From Hydrogeniiclostridium mannosilyticum (GTDB lineage Bacteria; Bacillota; Clostridia; Oscillospirales; Acutalibacteraceae), in contig NZ_QLYR01000011.1 of assembly GCF_003268275.1 (NCBI RefSeq), positions 1 through 64,000 on the forward strand: a stretch of DNA of 64,000 nucleotides, in the 5' to 3' direction. A program made the position numbers and the translations under genes. Below the pieces are notes generated by a model. It ran no database searches and had not been told where the DNA came from. It saw only the letters and a program-made list of their open reading frames with translations. The first letter of the stretch is position 1; the number at the start of each line of letters is the position of its first letter. Below are positions 45,043 to 53,446 of the stretch, one piece after another.

Positions 45043-46278
45043 ATGAGAGCCTATGAGCGGCTGCTGAAATATGTGGCCTTTGACACAACTTCAGATGAGG
45101 ATAGCCCCTCCTGCCCCAGCACTCCAAATCAACTGCTGCTGGCGCAGGCATTGGCAGACGAGCTGCGCGGCCTGGGGGTTGCCGATGCCCGTGTGGATGC
45201 GTATGGCTATGTGTACGGCAGCCTTCCGGCGACGGCGGCGGACAGCGGTCCGGCGCTGGGCTTTATCGCCCATATGGACACAAGCGCGTCGGCGCCCGGG
45301 GCCAATATCCGGGCGCGCATTGCACCGTGCTATGACGGAGGGGAGCTTGTGCTCAACAAAGCATTGAACATTGTGCTCAGTCCGGAACGGTATCCGGTTT
45401 TAAAGGACTACATCGGTCAGGATCTGGTTGTTACCGACGGCTCCACCTTGCTTGGGGCCGATGACAAGGCGGGAATAGCGGAGATTATGACGGCGGTTGA
45501 GCGCATCCAGCGGGAGGCACTGCCGCATGGCAAGCTCTGCTTTGCCTTTACCCCGGACGAAGAGATCGGCCGCGGCGTGGATCATTTTGACGTGGCGGGC
45601 TTCGGCGCTCAGTTCGCCTATACGGCGGACGGCGGACGTCTGGGAGAGATTGAATACGAAAACTTCAACGCCGCCTCCGCAGTGGCGACGATCCGCGGTG
45701 TCAGCATCCACCCCGGGGATGCCAAAGGAAAGCTGAAAAATGCGATTTTGATTGCAATGGAGTTCAACGCCATGCTGCCCTGTAATGAAATTCCTGCGGC
45801 GACAGAGGGGTATGAGGGCTTTTACCATCTGCGTTGGATTGAGGGCGATGAAGAGAAAACAATCCTGAAGTATATTGTGCGCGACCATGATGAAGGCCGC
45901 TTTACAGAGAAAAAGGAGCGGCTGAAAAAGATTGCCGCCTATCTGAACGACCGGTACGGCGCAGGGACCGTAGAGCTAGAGCTCACCGATTCCTACTATA
46001 ACATGAAGAGCAAGGTGGAGCCCTATCCGTTTCTGATTGAAAACGCAAGAAAAGCGCTGGAGGCTGAGGGTGTGGCGCCCGCGGTCGTGCCCATTCGCGG
46101 GGGAACGGACGGCGCAATGCTCTCATTTATGGGGCTGCCCTGCCCGAACCTCTGCACAGGCGGGCATAACTACCATGGAAGGTTTGAGTTTATCCCTGTG
46201 CAGAGCATGGATGTCATGGTGAGCGTGCTGGTACGACTGATGGAGCAGAACAGCAGTGCACGGGATTTCAGCTCATGA
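45043..46278 (+). CDS. pepT: Peptidase T (tripeptide aminopeptidase)
   Basis: M20B metallopeptidase of 411 residues that removes N-terminal residues from tripeptides in the cytoplasm. Metal/catalytic landmarks: IAHMDTSASAPG, LLGADDKAGIAE, TPDEEIGRGVDHFD, RGGTDGAMLSFMGLP and TGGHNYHGRFEF. I prefer the ATG at 45043, 9 bases after AAGGAG, to the one at 45037. The stop overlaps the gatC start (ATGA), so pepT-gatC-gatA-gatB form one operon. Confidence 0.94.
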   Translation: MRAYERLLKYVAFDTTSDEDSPSCPSTPNQLLLAQALADELRGLGVADARVDAYGYVYGSLPATAADSGPALGFIAHMDTSASAPGANIRARIAPCYDGGELVLNKALNIVLSPERYPVLKDYIGQDLVVTDGSTLLGADDKAGIAEIMTAVERIQREALPHGKLCFAFTPDEEIGRGVDHFDVAGFGAQFAYTADGGRLGEIEYENFNAASAVATIRGVSIHPGDAKGKLKNAILIAMEFNAMLPCNEIPAATEGYEGFYHLRWIEGDEEKTILKYIVRDHDEGRFTEKKERLKKIAAYLNDRYGAGTVELELTDSYYNMKSKVEPYPFLIENARKALEAEGVAPAVVPIRGGTDGAMLSFMGLPCPNLCTGGHNYHGRFEFIPVQSMDVMVSVLVRLMEQNSSARDFSS

Positions 46279-46577
46279 GGACGCCAGAAGAAATTTTAAA
46301 GCTTGCCAGGCTGGCAAGGCTCTCCGTCTCGTCGGAGGAGCTTCCGCTTGTAGCCAGGGAACTGGAGCTGCTGCTGCGATTTGCAGCGGAACTGCCGGCT
46401 GGCCTGCCGGAGATTTCATCAGAAAATCCGATGGAGGCGGCTCAGACGCAGACGGAATGGCGGGAGGATGAACCAGTACAGGGCCTCTCTCAGCAGGAGG
46501 CGCTGCAAAACGCATTACACCAGGCGTCGGGGTTCTTTCTGGCATTGGACAGTACGGCGGAAGGAGAGGACCCATGA
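46275..46577 (+). CDS. gatC: Asp-tRNA(Asn)/Glu-tRNA(Gln) amidotransferase subunit C
   Basis: Small subunit of 100 residues that wraps around GatA and GatB. The N-terminal LARLARLSVSSEELPLVARELE helix pattern and the central proline-rich linker are typical. It overlaps pepT by 4 bases and gatA by 4 bases. GatCAB converts Glu-tRNA(Gln) and Asp-tRNA(Asn) into the amide forms in bacteria lacking GlnRS or AsnRS. Confidence 0.85.
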   Translation: MRTPEEILKLARLARLSVSSEELPLVARELELLLRFAAELPAGLPEISSENPMEAAQTQTEWREDEPVQGLSQQEALQNALHQASGFFLALDSTAEGEDP

Positions 46578-48027
46578 CGATAACGGACTGCTGCCGGGCG
46601 CTCGAAAACGGGCGCTGTACCAGCCGGGAATTAACCCGGCAGTTCCTGGCGAGGATTGAAGAGCAAAATCAAACGCTGAACGCCTATGTAACGGTCACAG
46701 CGGATCATGCCCTGGAGAAAGCCCGGCAGGTGGATGAAAAACGGGAGCGGGGGGAAGGCCTTTCGGCCCTGGCGGGTATCCCTATGGCGCTTAAGGACAA
46801 TATCAGCACGCGGGGAATCCGCACCACCTGCTGCTCGCGTATGCTGGAAGATTATTGCCCGGTCTATGATGCGGATGCCTGGTCGGCGCTGGATCAGGCA
46901 GATGCCGTTTTGCTGGGAAAGAATAATATGGATGAGTTTGCGATGGGCTCCTCCTGCCGGGACTCCTGCTTCGGCCCAACCCGGCACCCGGACGCTCCGT
47001 CTCGGGTGCCGGGCGGGAGCTCGGGCGGGACTGCCGCCGCAGTACGCGCCGGCCTGGCGGTCTATGGCCTGGGGTGGACACGGGCGGCTCTCTTCGCCAG
47101 CCGGCGGCCTTTTGCGGGGTGGTGGGCTTTAAGCCGAGCTATGGCACGGTTTCCCGCTACGGCCTGGTTGCCTACGCCTCAAGCTTTGACCAGATTGGGC
47201 CGGTTACTGCCTGCGTAGCCGACGCGGCACAGGTGTATGATGTGATAACTCGGTGCCGCTCAGGGGATGCGGCCTGCTCCGGCCCGGTACAGTCCACTGT
47301 GCGGACGCTGCGGCGGAGCATCCGAGGGCTGCGGATCGGGGTGGATGAGACGATGCTGCGCTATGCGGATGGATCCGTGATCCGGGCAATAGAGAAGAGC
47401 ATGCGGGTGCTGCGTGAGGCTGGGGCGGAGCTGGTTCCGGTGTCGCTGCCGGAGCTTTCCGGGTGCCTGCCGGTTTATTACATTCTGGCATGTGCGGAAG
47501 CCTCTTCCAACCTGGGGCGCTATGACGGCTTGCGCTATGGCGGAGGCTCCGGAGAGGCTGCAGGCTATGAAGAGGCGGTCTGCCGGACGCGCAGCGAACG
47601 CTTCGGGCCCGAGGTGCGGCGCCGGATTCTGCTGGGCACCTATGTGCTGAGTGCGGGGTATGGGAAGGCCTATTACCAGCGGGCACAGCAGCTGCGCAGG
47701 CAGTGGTGCGGGTACTTTCAGCAGGTGTTTGAGCAATGCGGAGCGCTGCTGATGCCAGTGACCCCCTCGGTGGCGTTTGCGCAGAGCTGGCGGCCGGTAG
47801 ACCCCGCCGGGCAATACCGGCAGGATATTTACACGGTTCCGGCGAACATCGCGGGGCTGCCTGCCATTAGCCTGCCCTGCGGGACGGGGGAGGCTGGCCT
47901 GCCGGCTGGCATCCAGCTGGTGGCGCCGCGGTTTGCGGATGCCCGGCTGCTGAACGCCGCCTGGTGTTTTGAACGGATAGCCGCTTGCGGTACAAAGGGG
48001 GAGGAGGCAGATCCGGGTGGAATATGA
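46574..48027 (+). pseudogene. gatA: gatA with a one-base frameshift (amidotransferase subunit A)
   Basis: Amidase-signature subunit that releases ammonia from glutamine for GatB. Two frames cover it: 46574 to about 47075 (frame of the ATG; if unshifted the protein stops at 47218) and about 47074 to 48027. Joined they give about 484 residues, the usual GatA length. The catalytic Lys (about 74, MALKDN) and cis-Ser (about 150, GGSSGG) are in the first frame, and the nucleophile Ser (about 173, DTGGS) in the second. The break is at GGGTGGACACGG, where GGG-TCG-GAC-ACG is expected, so one C seems lost near 47075. Either a true inactivation or a sequence error; the rest of both frames is well conserved. 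No other defects were seen. Confidence 0.9.
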
Positions 48028-49438
48028 ATTGATCTGCGGGCTGGAAACGCATGTGGAGCTAGCGACTGCAAGCAAGCTCTTTTGCGGCTGCGCGGCCTCC
48101 TTCGGCGGGGAACCCAATACCCGTTGCTGTCCGGTTTGCCTGGGCTTGCCCGGGGCGCTGCCGCGGCTTAACCGCCGGGCGGTCGGCTATGCTGTACGGA
48201 CCGGGCTGGCGCTGAATGCACGTGTTATGCCGGTTTCGCGCATGGCCCGAAAAAACTATACCTATCCGGATCTTCCCAAGGCCTACCAGATCACGCAATA
48301 TGCGGAGCCGATCTGCCGGGGAGGAGGCCTGCGCCTTTTCAATGGACGCGTGGTCCCCATTGAACGCATTCAAATAGAAGAGGATGCGGGCAAGCTGATT
48401 CGCCGGGATGGAAAGCTGTGGGTTGATTACAACCGTGCCGGTGTTCCGCTGCTGGAAATTGTGAGCCTGCCGGCGATCTACAGCGCGGAGGAAGCACGGG
48501 ACTATCTGGAGCGAATGCAGCAGCTCGTGCGTGCCATTGGGGTATCCGACGGCAGAATGCAGGAGGGCTCCATCCGCTGCGATGTCAACGTTTCGGTACG
48601 CCCTAAGGGCAGCACGGAGCTGGGAGCGCGTACGGAAATTAAAAACATGAACTCACCGGCCTTTATGGTCCGGGCTATTAACTATGAGTACCGGCGGCAG
48701 GTGGAGGTGCTGCGGGCTGGGGGCGCGGTTGTACGGGAAACACGCCGCTATGTGGAGCAGAACGGTACAACAGCGCCGATGCGCGGTAAGGAGGCGGCAG
48801 ATGATTACCGCTTTTTCCCTGAGCCGGATTTGCCTCCCATTTTTGTGACGGCGGAAGAGCTCGAGGCGGCCCGGGCAGCCCTGCCGGAGCTGCCGGACGA
48901 CCGTTGCCGGCGTTTTGTCACACAGTTTGGCCTGACGGAGGAGGAGGCCGGGCTGTTGGTGCGTTACCGTCGGGTGGCCGATTATTTTGAAGAGGCCGCC
49001 GGGGGGCTGAAAAACCCGTCACTGGTGGCGCGGTGGCTTCTCGGCCCGGTGTACAGCCGCATGAGTGGAGATGCAGCGCGGGAGAATTTTGCGCCGGCCG
49101 TGTCCGCCGCACAGCTTCATGAGCTTGCCGGGCTGGTGGAGGGAAGAGGCCTGAGCACGCATGTGGCCCGGCAGGCACTTGAAAAAATGCTGGACACAGG
49201 CGAGCCCTGCAGGCGCTTTTTGACGGAGCAGGATTTTGCCGGACTGGATTCAGCGGCCCTGCGTGAGATTTGCCGGGTAGTGCTGGCGCGGGACAGCCGG
49301 GCGGCAGCCGACTACCGTCAGGGCAAGGAGCGCGCGCTTCAAGCACTGCTGGGCGCGGTTATGCGTGAGACCAGGGGCCGGGCAGAGCCCGCCGCCGCGC
49401 GGCAGCAGCTGCTGAGCTTGCTGCGGGAAAACCCCTGA
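48017..49438 (+). CDS. gatB: Asp-tRNA(Asn)/Glu-tRNA(Gln) amidotransferase subunit B
   Basis: A 473-residue kinase/transamidase subunit. Intact landmarks: CGLETHVEL, the zinc-site cysteines FCGCAASFGGEPNTRCCPVC, RKNYTYPDLPKAYQITQY, IEEDAGKL, DYNRAGVPLLEIVS, GSIRCDVNVSVRP and the C-terminal YqeY-like helical tail. It starts with GTG, 10 bases after GGAGG, and overlaps gatA's end by 11 bases. No disruption is visible, in contrast to gatA. Confidence 0.93.
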   Translation: MEYELICGLETHVELATASKLFCGCAASFGGEPNTRCCPVCLGLPGALPRLNRRAVGYAVRTGLALNARVMPVSRMARKNYTYPDLPKAYQITQYAEPICRGGGLRLFNGRVVPIERIQIEEDAGKLIRRDGKLWVDYNRAGVPLLEIVSLPAIYSAEEARDYLERMQQLVRAIGVSDGRMQEGSIRCDVNVSVRPKGSTELGARTEIKNMNSPAFMVRAINYEYRRQVEVLRAGGAVVRETRRYVEQNGTTAPMRGKEAADDYRFFPEPDLPPIFVTAEELEAARAALPELPDDRCRRFVTQFGLTEEEAGLLVRYRRVADYFEEAAGGLKNPSLVARWLLGPVYSRMSGDAARENFAPAVSAAQLHELAGLVEGRGLSTHVARQALEKMLDTGEPCRRFLTEQDFAGLDSAALREICRVVLARDSRAAADYRQGKERALQALLGAVMRETRGRAEPAAARQQLLSLLRENP

Positions 49439-49460
49439 GAATATTCTAAAGGAGAGAATC

Positions 49461-50135
49461 ATGGAGAAAAGAGAGGCACGTTTCAAAAAGATAACCCCGG
49501 TCTACCTGACGCTGTTCTGGGCGGTGCACCTGGTACTGGGCTGCTATTATACCGCCCGGGGCCTGCCGTATTATGCGGTTTTAGGCTTCTGCGGGATTTT
49601 GTTCCCCCTTGCCCTGCGCCTGGTCTATAAAATTTGCCGCTTCAGGCCAATTTACCAGCTTGACTTTCTGCTGACCCTGTTTTTCTTTCTGCTCTACACG
49701 GTGGGCCTGGATTTAAGGGGGTATTCAGTGATTCCCTATTACGACAAATTTGCCCACACGCTGACAGGGGTTGTGTTTGCCCTGATCGGGCTGATTGTGT
49801 TCTATTACCTGAAGCCGGAGAAGAAAATTTCGGAAAAGGATCTACCGCTTGTCTGCGTGTTTGAAATTTGCTTTTCCCTGGCCATTGCCGCTCTGTGGGA
49901 GCTCTCGGAGTTTACCGTAAGCCTTCTGTTTGGGACCGACCCGCAGAACGTGCTGACAACGGGTGTGACAGACACCATGCTGGATATCCTGGTCTGCCTG
50001 ATCGGCACCCTTGTGGTATTGATTCCGGTGTCCTTCTATTTCAAGAAGAAACGGGCCTCGCTGCTGCTGGGGATCTTCGATGTGATGTTTCACCGTAATA
50101 TTGTCAAAGAAGAGGAGAGCACCGGGCAGCAATAA
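49461..50135 (+). CDS. Polytopic membrane protein resembling the YjdF/DUF2238 family
   Basis: A 224-residue protein with about six hydrophobic helices (for example LFWAVHLVLGCYYTA, AVLGFCGILFPLALRLVY, LDFLLTLFFFLLYTVGL). The motifs YYDKFAHTLTGVVFAL, ALWELSEF and TDTMLDILV match the YDxxxH, WExxE and DTxxD pattern of DUF2238, as I recall it. Function unknown. AAAGGAGAG precedes the ATG, 22 bases after gatB, so it may be co-transcribed. Confidence 0.65.
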   Translation: MEKREARFKKITPVYLTLFWAVHLVLGCYYTARGLPYYAVLGFCGILFPLALRLVYKICRFRPIYQLDFLLTLFFFLLYTVGLDLRGYSVIPYYDKFAHTLTGVVFALIGLIVFYYLKPEKKISEKDLPLVCVFEICFSLAIAALWELSEFTVSLLFGTDPQNVLTTGVTDTMLDILVCLIGTLVVLIPVSFYFKKKRASLLLGIFDVMFHRNIVKEEESTGQQ

Positions 50136-50250
50136 GATAAGAGCAGGTAAACAGAACCTGCTTACCGCCGTGCGGAAAAACGCTTCATGCGGCGGTTTAG
50201 CGCTAGGCCGCGAGATTTTGAGGTAAACGTGCAATTTCAGGGCTTCCGTT

Positions 50251-50305
50251 AACGCATAAGAGACGCCGGGCCGCCATGTCGGCGGCCCGGCGTCTCTTAT
50301 GCGTT
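50251..50305. repeat. 25-bp perfect inverted repeat between convergent genes
   Basis: Two 25-base arms (left arm begins AACGCATAAGAGACGCCGGG) are exact reverse complements around the 5-base loop ATGTC. There is no T tail on either strand. It lies just behind the esterase stop codon (50314) and 115 bases after the membrane-protein gene. It can act as a strong stem for both convergent transcripts. Confidence 0.95.
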
Positions 50306-50313
50306 AGGCATGT

Positions 50314-51120
50314 TCAATCCTTGAACCCAAATTGCTTATTTAGCCATGCCAGGCTCAGATCCACCCATTTGCGGCTTTCCGGGTTGGGGGAGCCGACCTC
50401 CTCGTTACAGGTGGAAAGGCCATGCGGCCCACCGGCAAAAAGGTGCAGCTCAAAGGGAACCTTCGCCTGCCGCAGCGCCGAGGCAAAAAGCAGGGCGTTT
50501 TCCACCGGTACGCCGTCGTCGGTAACGGTGTGCCAAATAAAAGCGGGCGCGGCGTCTGCCGGGACATTTTTCTCTAAAGAGAAATAATCCCACAGCGGGC
50601 AAGGGGTTTTACTGCCGCTGACCCATTCAATGGAAGGCCGGTGCGCCCATGGCCCCGCGGTGATAACCGGATAACATAGGATCATGGCGTCCGGGCGGTT
50701 AAGACCGTTTTTGGTGTCCATTTCGGCGCGCAGCTCCGGGCTGTTCCAGCGCACGCCGAGGCTTGCGGCCAGGTGCCCGCCTGCGGAAAAACCGGCAACC
50801 GCGACGCATTTGGGGTCTATGTGGTAGACGGCAGCCTTTTCACGGACCGTCATGACAGCGGCAGAGAGCTCCTTCAGCGGGTGCAGTCCGCAGGCCCTCT
50901 CCTTCAGGGAATACATTAAAATAAAAACATTATAGCCGCGGGAAAAAAATTCCAGCGCGGGCGGATCCTTCTCGCGGTCGGAAAGAATTTCATAGCCGCC
51001 GCCCGGGCAGAAGATGACGGCCGGCCGGCTGGCGCGGTGTGGCATTTCAGGGCTTGCATCGTGCAGGTAGCCGGTTAACTCGACTCCATATTCCGTAAGC
51101 TTATCCAGTGTTTTGACCAT
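50314..51120 (-). CDS. Alpha/beta hydrolase, acetyl-esterase-like
   Basis: A 268-residue cytoplasmic esterase. Oxyanion segment PAVIFCPGGGYEILSDREKD, nucleophile elbow VAGFSAGGHLAASLG (Gly-x-Ser-x-Gly), acid residue near TVTDDGVPVENAL, and His in GGPHGLS give a complete triad. The pattern matches the BD-FAE/Axe-type esterases that remove acetyl groups from carbohydrates. AGGAGAATAAC precedes the ATG. Confidence 0.88.
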   Translation of the reverse strand: MVKTLDKLTEYGVELTGYLHDASPEMPHRASRPAVIFCPGGGYEILSDREKDPPALEFFSRGYNVFILMYSLKERACGLHPLKELSAAVMTVREKAAVYHIDPKCVAVAGFSAGGHLAASLGVRWNSPELRAEMDTKNGLNRPDAMILCYPVITAGPWAHRPSIEWVSGSKTPCPLWDYFSLEKNVPADAAPAFIWHTVTDDGVPVENALLFASALRQAKVPFELHLFAGGPHGLSTCNEEVGSPNPESRKWVDLSLAWLNKQFGFKD

Positions 51121-51271
51121 GTTATTCTCCTCTTTTGCTTTAAATTGTTTCTGCTGTAGTCCATTATAGCATTCTGGGCGGAAATCACAAGAAATCCCTG
51201 AAAGATTTCTTGAATTTATCTGGATTTTTTCAGGACTTTGCGCTATAGTTATCTGAAAAATTTAGAGATGA

Positions 51272-51300
51272 TTGACCTTTTTATTTCTTTGTTCTATACT
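51272..51300 (+). promoter_or_regulatory. Promoter of the cytidylate-kinase-like gene
   Basis: TTGACC (51272-51277) and TATACT (51295-51300), 17-base spacer, 35 bases before the GTG start. Confidence 0.75.
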
Positions 51301-51335
51301 TGATTTGTAAATATCCTGAACACGGAGGGATTACG

Positions 51336-51962
51336 GTGAAAAATTTTGTCATTACCATCGCCCGCGGTTATGGCAGTGGCGGGCGTACAATTGGTAGGAT
51401 GCTTGCCAAGGAGCTGAATATACCATATTATGACCGTGAGCTGCTGCGGCTGGCCTCGGATCAAAGCGGGATTAACGAAGCGCTCTTCGCCAATGCCGAT
51501 GAAAAGATTAAGGGAACCCTTTTATTTAAGAAGGCCCGTGCGGCCTATATGGGGGAGTTGATTCCTCCGGACAGTGAGGATTTTGTCTCCAATGACAACC
51601 TGTTCAACTTCCAGGCAAAGGTTATTCGCGACCTGGCGGCAACAGAATCCTGCGTGATTGTGGGCCGCTGTGCGGATTTTGTGCTGAGGGGCCAGCCCAA
51701 TGTCCTGCGGCTGTTTGTACATGCTCCGTTTGATTACTGCGTTGAGCGGGCCCAGGAGGTTCACCCTTCCTTGTCCAGGGAGGAGGTTAAAAAGCTGATT
51801 ATCCGCACGGATAAACGGCGGGCAGATTACTACCAGTACTTTACAGGGAAAAACTGGAGGGACGCCGATAATTATGACCTGTGCATAAACAGCAGCCTGA
51901 TGAGCTGGGAAAAATCTGTAGCGCTGGTGAAGGCTTTTCGGGACATTAATCTGGCCCCCTAA
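51336..51962 (+). CDS. Cytidylate kinase-like family protein
   Basis: A 208-residue P-loop protein of the Cytidylate_kin2 type. The phosphate loop is ITIARGYGSGGRTIGRML, and YYDRELLRLAS, ESCVIVGRCADFVL and KRRADYYQYFTGKNW correspond to family segments. These proteins resemble CMP kinase, but their nucleotide specificity is not established. The start is GTG after GGAGGG (7 bases). Monocistronic, with its own promoter and terminator. Confidence 0.87.
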   Translation: MKNFVITIARGYGSGGRTIGRMLAKELNIPYYDRELLRLASDQSGINEALFANADEKIKGTLLFKKARAAYMGELIPPDSEDFVSNDNLFNFQAKVIRDLAATESCVIVGRCADFVLRGQPNVLRLFVHAPFDYCVERAQEVHPSLSREEVKKLIIRTDKRRADYYQYFTGKNWRDADNYDLCINSSLMSWEKSVALVKAFRDINLAP

Positions 51963-51973
51963 AGCAGCTTCAG

Positions 51974-52004
51974 AAGCACCCGGTAAAAAACCGGGTGCTT
52001 TTTT
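51974..52004 (+). terminator. Terminator of the cytidylate-kinase-like gene
   Basis: Perfect 10-bp stem AAGCACCCGG / CCGGGTGCTT with a short A-rich loop, followed by TTTT. Confidence 0.93.
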
Positions 52005-52014
52005 GAATTTGCTC

Positions 52015-52043
52015 TTGAATTTTGCCGCAGAATCTTTTATAAT
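52015..52043 (+). promoter_or_regulatory. Promoter of tRNA-Arg
   Basis: TTGAAT (52015-52020) and TATAAT (52038-52043), 17-base spacer, 26 bases before the tRNA. Confidence 0.78.
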
Positions 52044-52069
52044 AATTAAACATGGTTAAAGTTGAATAT

Positions 52070-52146
52070 GCGCCCGTAGCTCAGTTGGATAGAGCGTTAG
52101 ACTCCGACTCTAAAGGCCACTGGTTCGAATCCAGCCGGGCGTACCA
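52070..52146 (+). tRNA. tRNA-Arg, anticodon CCG
   Basis: Acceptor stem GCGCCCG/CGGGCGT, D arm GCTCAGTTGGATAGAGC, anticodon stem TTAGA/TCTAA around loop CTCCGAC (anticodon CCG, reads CGG), T arm ACTGG-TTCGAAT-CCAGC, and encoded CCA (52144-52146). The 3' half of this type of tRNA is a common integration target. Confidence 0.96.
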
Positions 52147-52151
52147 GTCGA

Positions 52152-52190
52152 GAGCCTCGACACGCAATTCGCGTGCGGGGCTTTGTTTTT
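52152..52190 (+). terminator. Terminator-like hairpin after tRNA-Arg
   Basis: AGCCTCGACACGC pairs with GCGTGCGGGGCT (one bulge, one G-T pair) and is followed by TTGTTTTTAT. Confidence 0.7.
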
Positions 52191-52551
52191 ATCTATAGTC
52201 TTGTGCGCGCGCTTATAGTTGGCATCTTTTTTGTAGCGTAAACCCACACCTGCGGTAAGCAAGCTGCGCACCGCAGGTTTTCTATATTTAAAGCTTTTCC
52301 GCCCGCATTTGTAGCGGGCATCTTTTTTGTAACACGAGCCCATGAAGGTTCGGTAGAAATAAATGTACTTTTGTCTGTTTTTACTTCACTTTTTTGATAT
52401 ATTGGAGATGTTTCTAAATTCTCTGTAGTTTGTTTTTGTAAATTTCTTGTGAATAATTTTCTAAAGTTGCATGGTTCTATGCAACTTTTGCTCGCTTTTT
52501 CCCTATTAGTGAAAGGATTTTTTCCTTATCATGAAATAGGAGATGGTTTAA
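52190..52551. repeat. Array of terminator-like repeats downstream of tRNA-Arg
   Basis: A motif of the form GGCATCTTTTTTGTA..AAACCCACA recurs at about 52231-52258 and 52317-52343 (GGCATCTTTTTTGTAACACGAG...). Each copy follows a stem or stem-like stretch: GCCCGC/GCGGGC at 52301-52319 is the clearest, and ACCTGCGGT/ACCGCAGGT at 52248-52278 is another hairpin with a T tail. A third copy is at 53525-53552, beyond the toxin-like pair. The rest, up to 52551, is A+T-rich and holds the toxin gene's upstream region, including a GTTGCAT-GGTTCT-ATGCAAC stem near 52467. I see no gene in it. Confidence 0.6.
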
Positions 52552-53193
52552 ATGTATATCCAGAAAGCATGTGGTTACGTTTTGCCATATGGTAAGCTAT
52601 CACCCGTATCGAAATCTTTGCCAGCTCTGCCAGGAGTTAACGGCAGTTATCACAAACGATGGTCCGCTTTCCTCGTTGTTCAGAAATCTGCTGTGCCCAG
52701 CTGGATTCAGTGGACACACCATTCAGAAGGGAAAACCCATTGTGATGAGTGTTTAAAGCTAGATGGATGTTGGTTTCTGGAAAGCAAGTCGCCCACGTGG
52801 CCGCATCATCCTTTCTGCCACTGTACTTTAGACCCAATTGATTACGCGGTGGTTTTAATGGATGCAACGACATACAGTGAATACAGTAAATTTGATCCTT
52901 ACTTATTTGACCCTGACAACGTTTATAAGCATGGAAAGAACAGAGCCTTTGAAAGCTGGGGCTATACAGTTACCGACGCACGGTGGCTGCAAGCCGAAAT
53001 AGAAAAGCAGGCTCTTGAAAAGTATATTGCAGGAGATTATACTTTAGGAAAATTAAATGAGCACGGGCAAAGAATTAACATTAGAGTTACCATTCCAAGA
53101 AAAGATGGAACTAGCGAAGTATCGTTTATGGCGGGATGGATGGTAAAGTCAAACGGTAAGTTGAAATTAAATACGCCATATGGAGGTAAATAG
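52552..53193 (+). CDS. Small toxin-like protein with phage-head-protein cysteine motif and DUF6883-like C-terminus
   Basis: A 213-residue protein without signal peptide. Residues about 60-100 carry HCDECLKLDGCWF and PHHPFCHCTLDP, the C-x-x-C ... H-P-x-C-x-C motif of SPP1 gp7/Mu F-like minor head proteins, which is reused in polymorphic toxins. Residues about 120-213 (KYGKNRAF-type KHGKNRAFESWGY, YTLGKLNEHGQRINIRV, FMAGWMVKSNGKLKLNTPY) resemble the DUF6883 domain found at toxin C-termini, as I remember it. A smaller gene starts one base after its stop, as immunity genes do. A+T-richer than its neighbours, so probably acquired. The toxic activity is not known. Confidence 0.6.
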   Translation: MYIQKACGYVLPYGKLSPVSKSLPALPGVNGSYHKRWSAFLVVQKSAVPSWIQWTHHSEGKTHCDECLKLDGCWFLESKSPTWPHHPFCHCTLDPIDYAVVLMDATTYSEYSKFDPYLFDPDNVYKHGKNRAFESWGYTVTDARWLQAEIEKQALEKYIAGDYTLGKLNEHGQRINIRVTIPRKDGTSEVSFMAGWMVKSNGKLKLNTPYGGK

Positions 53194-53194
53194 C

Positions 53195-53446
53195 ATGAAA
53201 GAAATGGATTGTGTCGAAGTAATTAACGAAAAAGACAGATATGTGAAAGATGGTGTACACAAAGGGATGCAGGGATGGATCTGTGATCCGGACTTTATTA
53301 ATGGGACTTGGCTGGTTAACTTTCCGCAATATGGTGAAAAAGATGACATCGCAGAAATCCCCATTTTAGAAGAAGATTTAATGCTGCTGCCGAATGGGAT
53401 GGATGCTCGGGTAAATGAGCGGATCAAAGCGCAGTTTGGGGATTGA
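53195..53446 (+). CDS. Small SH3-like protein, probable immunity partner of the upstream gene
   Basis: An 83-residue acidic protein (start ATG after ATGGAGGTAAATAGC, one base after the previous stop). The sequence VEVINEKDRYVKDGVHKGM, WLVNFPQYGEKDDIAEIPI and EEDLMLLP suggests a small beta-barrel of the DUF4926-like kind; this family often follows DUF6883-like toxins, as far as I recall. Tight spacing and matching low G+C indicate that the pair moved together. Direct evidence for immunity is lacking. Confidence 0.6.
   Translation: MKEMDCVEVINEKDRYVKDGVHKGMQGWICDPDFINGTWLVNFPQYGEKDDIAEIPILEEDLMLLPNGMDARVNERIKAQFGD

Noticed and set aside
52110-52343. 77-codon minus-strand ORF over tRNA-Arg and the repeats
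   Set aside because: Its N-terminus comes from repeats and its C-terminal GTPGWIRTSG part is the antisense of the tRNA, a well-known spurious pattern.
52552-53193. Start of a prophage
   Set aside because: Only the cysteine motif resembles a phage head protein; there is no integrase, terminase, portal or capsid gene around it.
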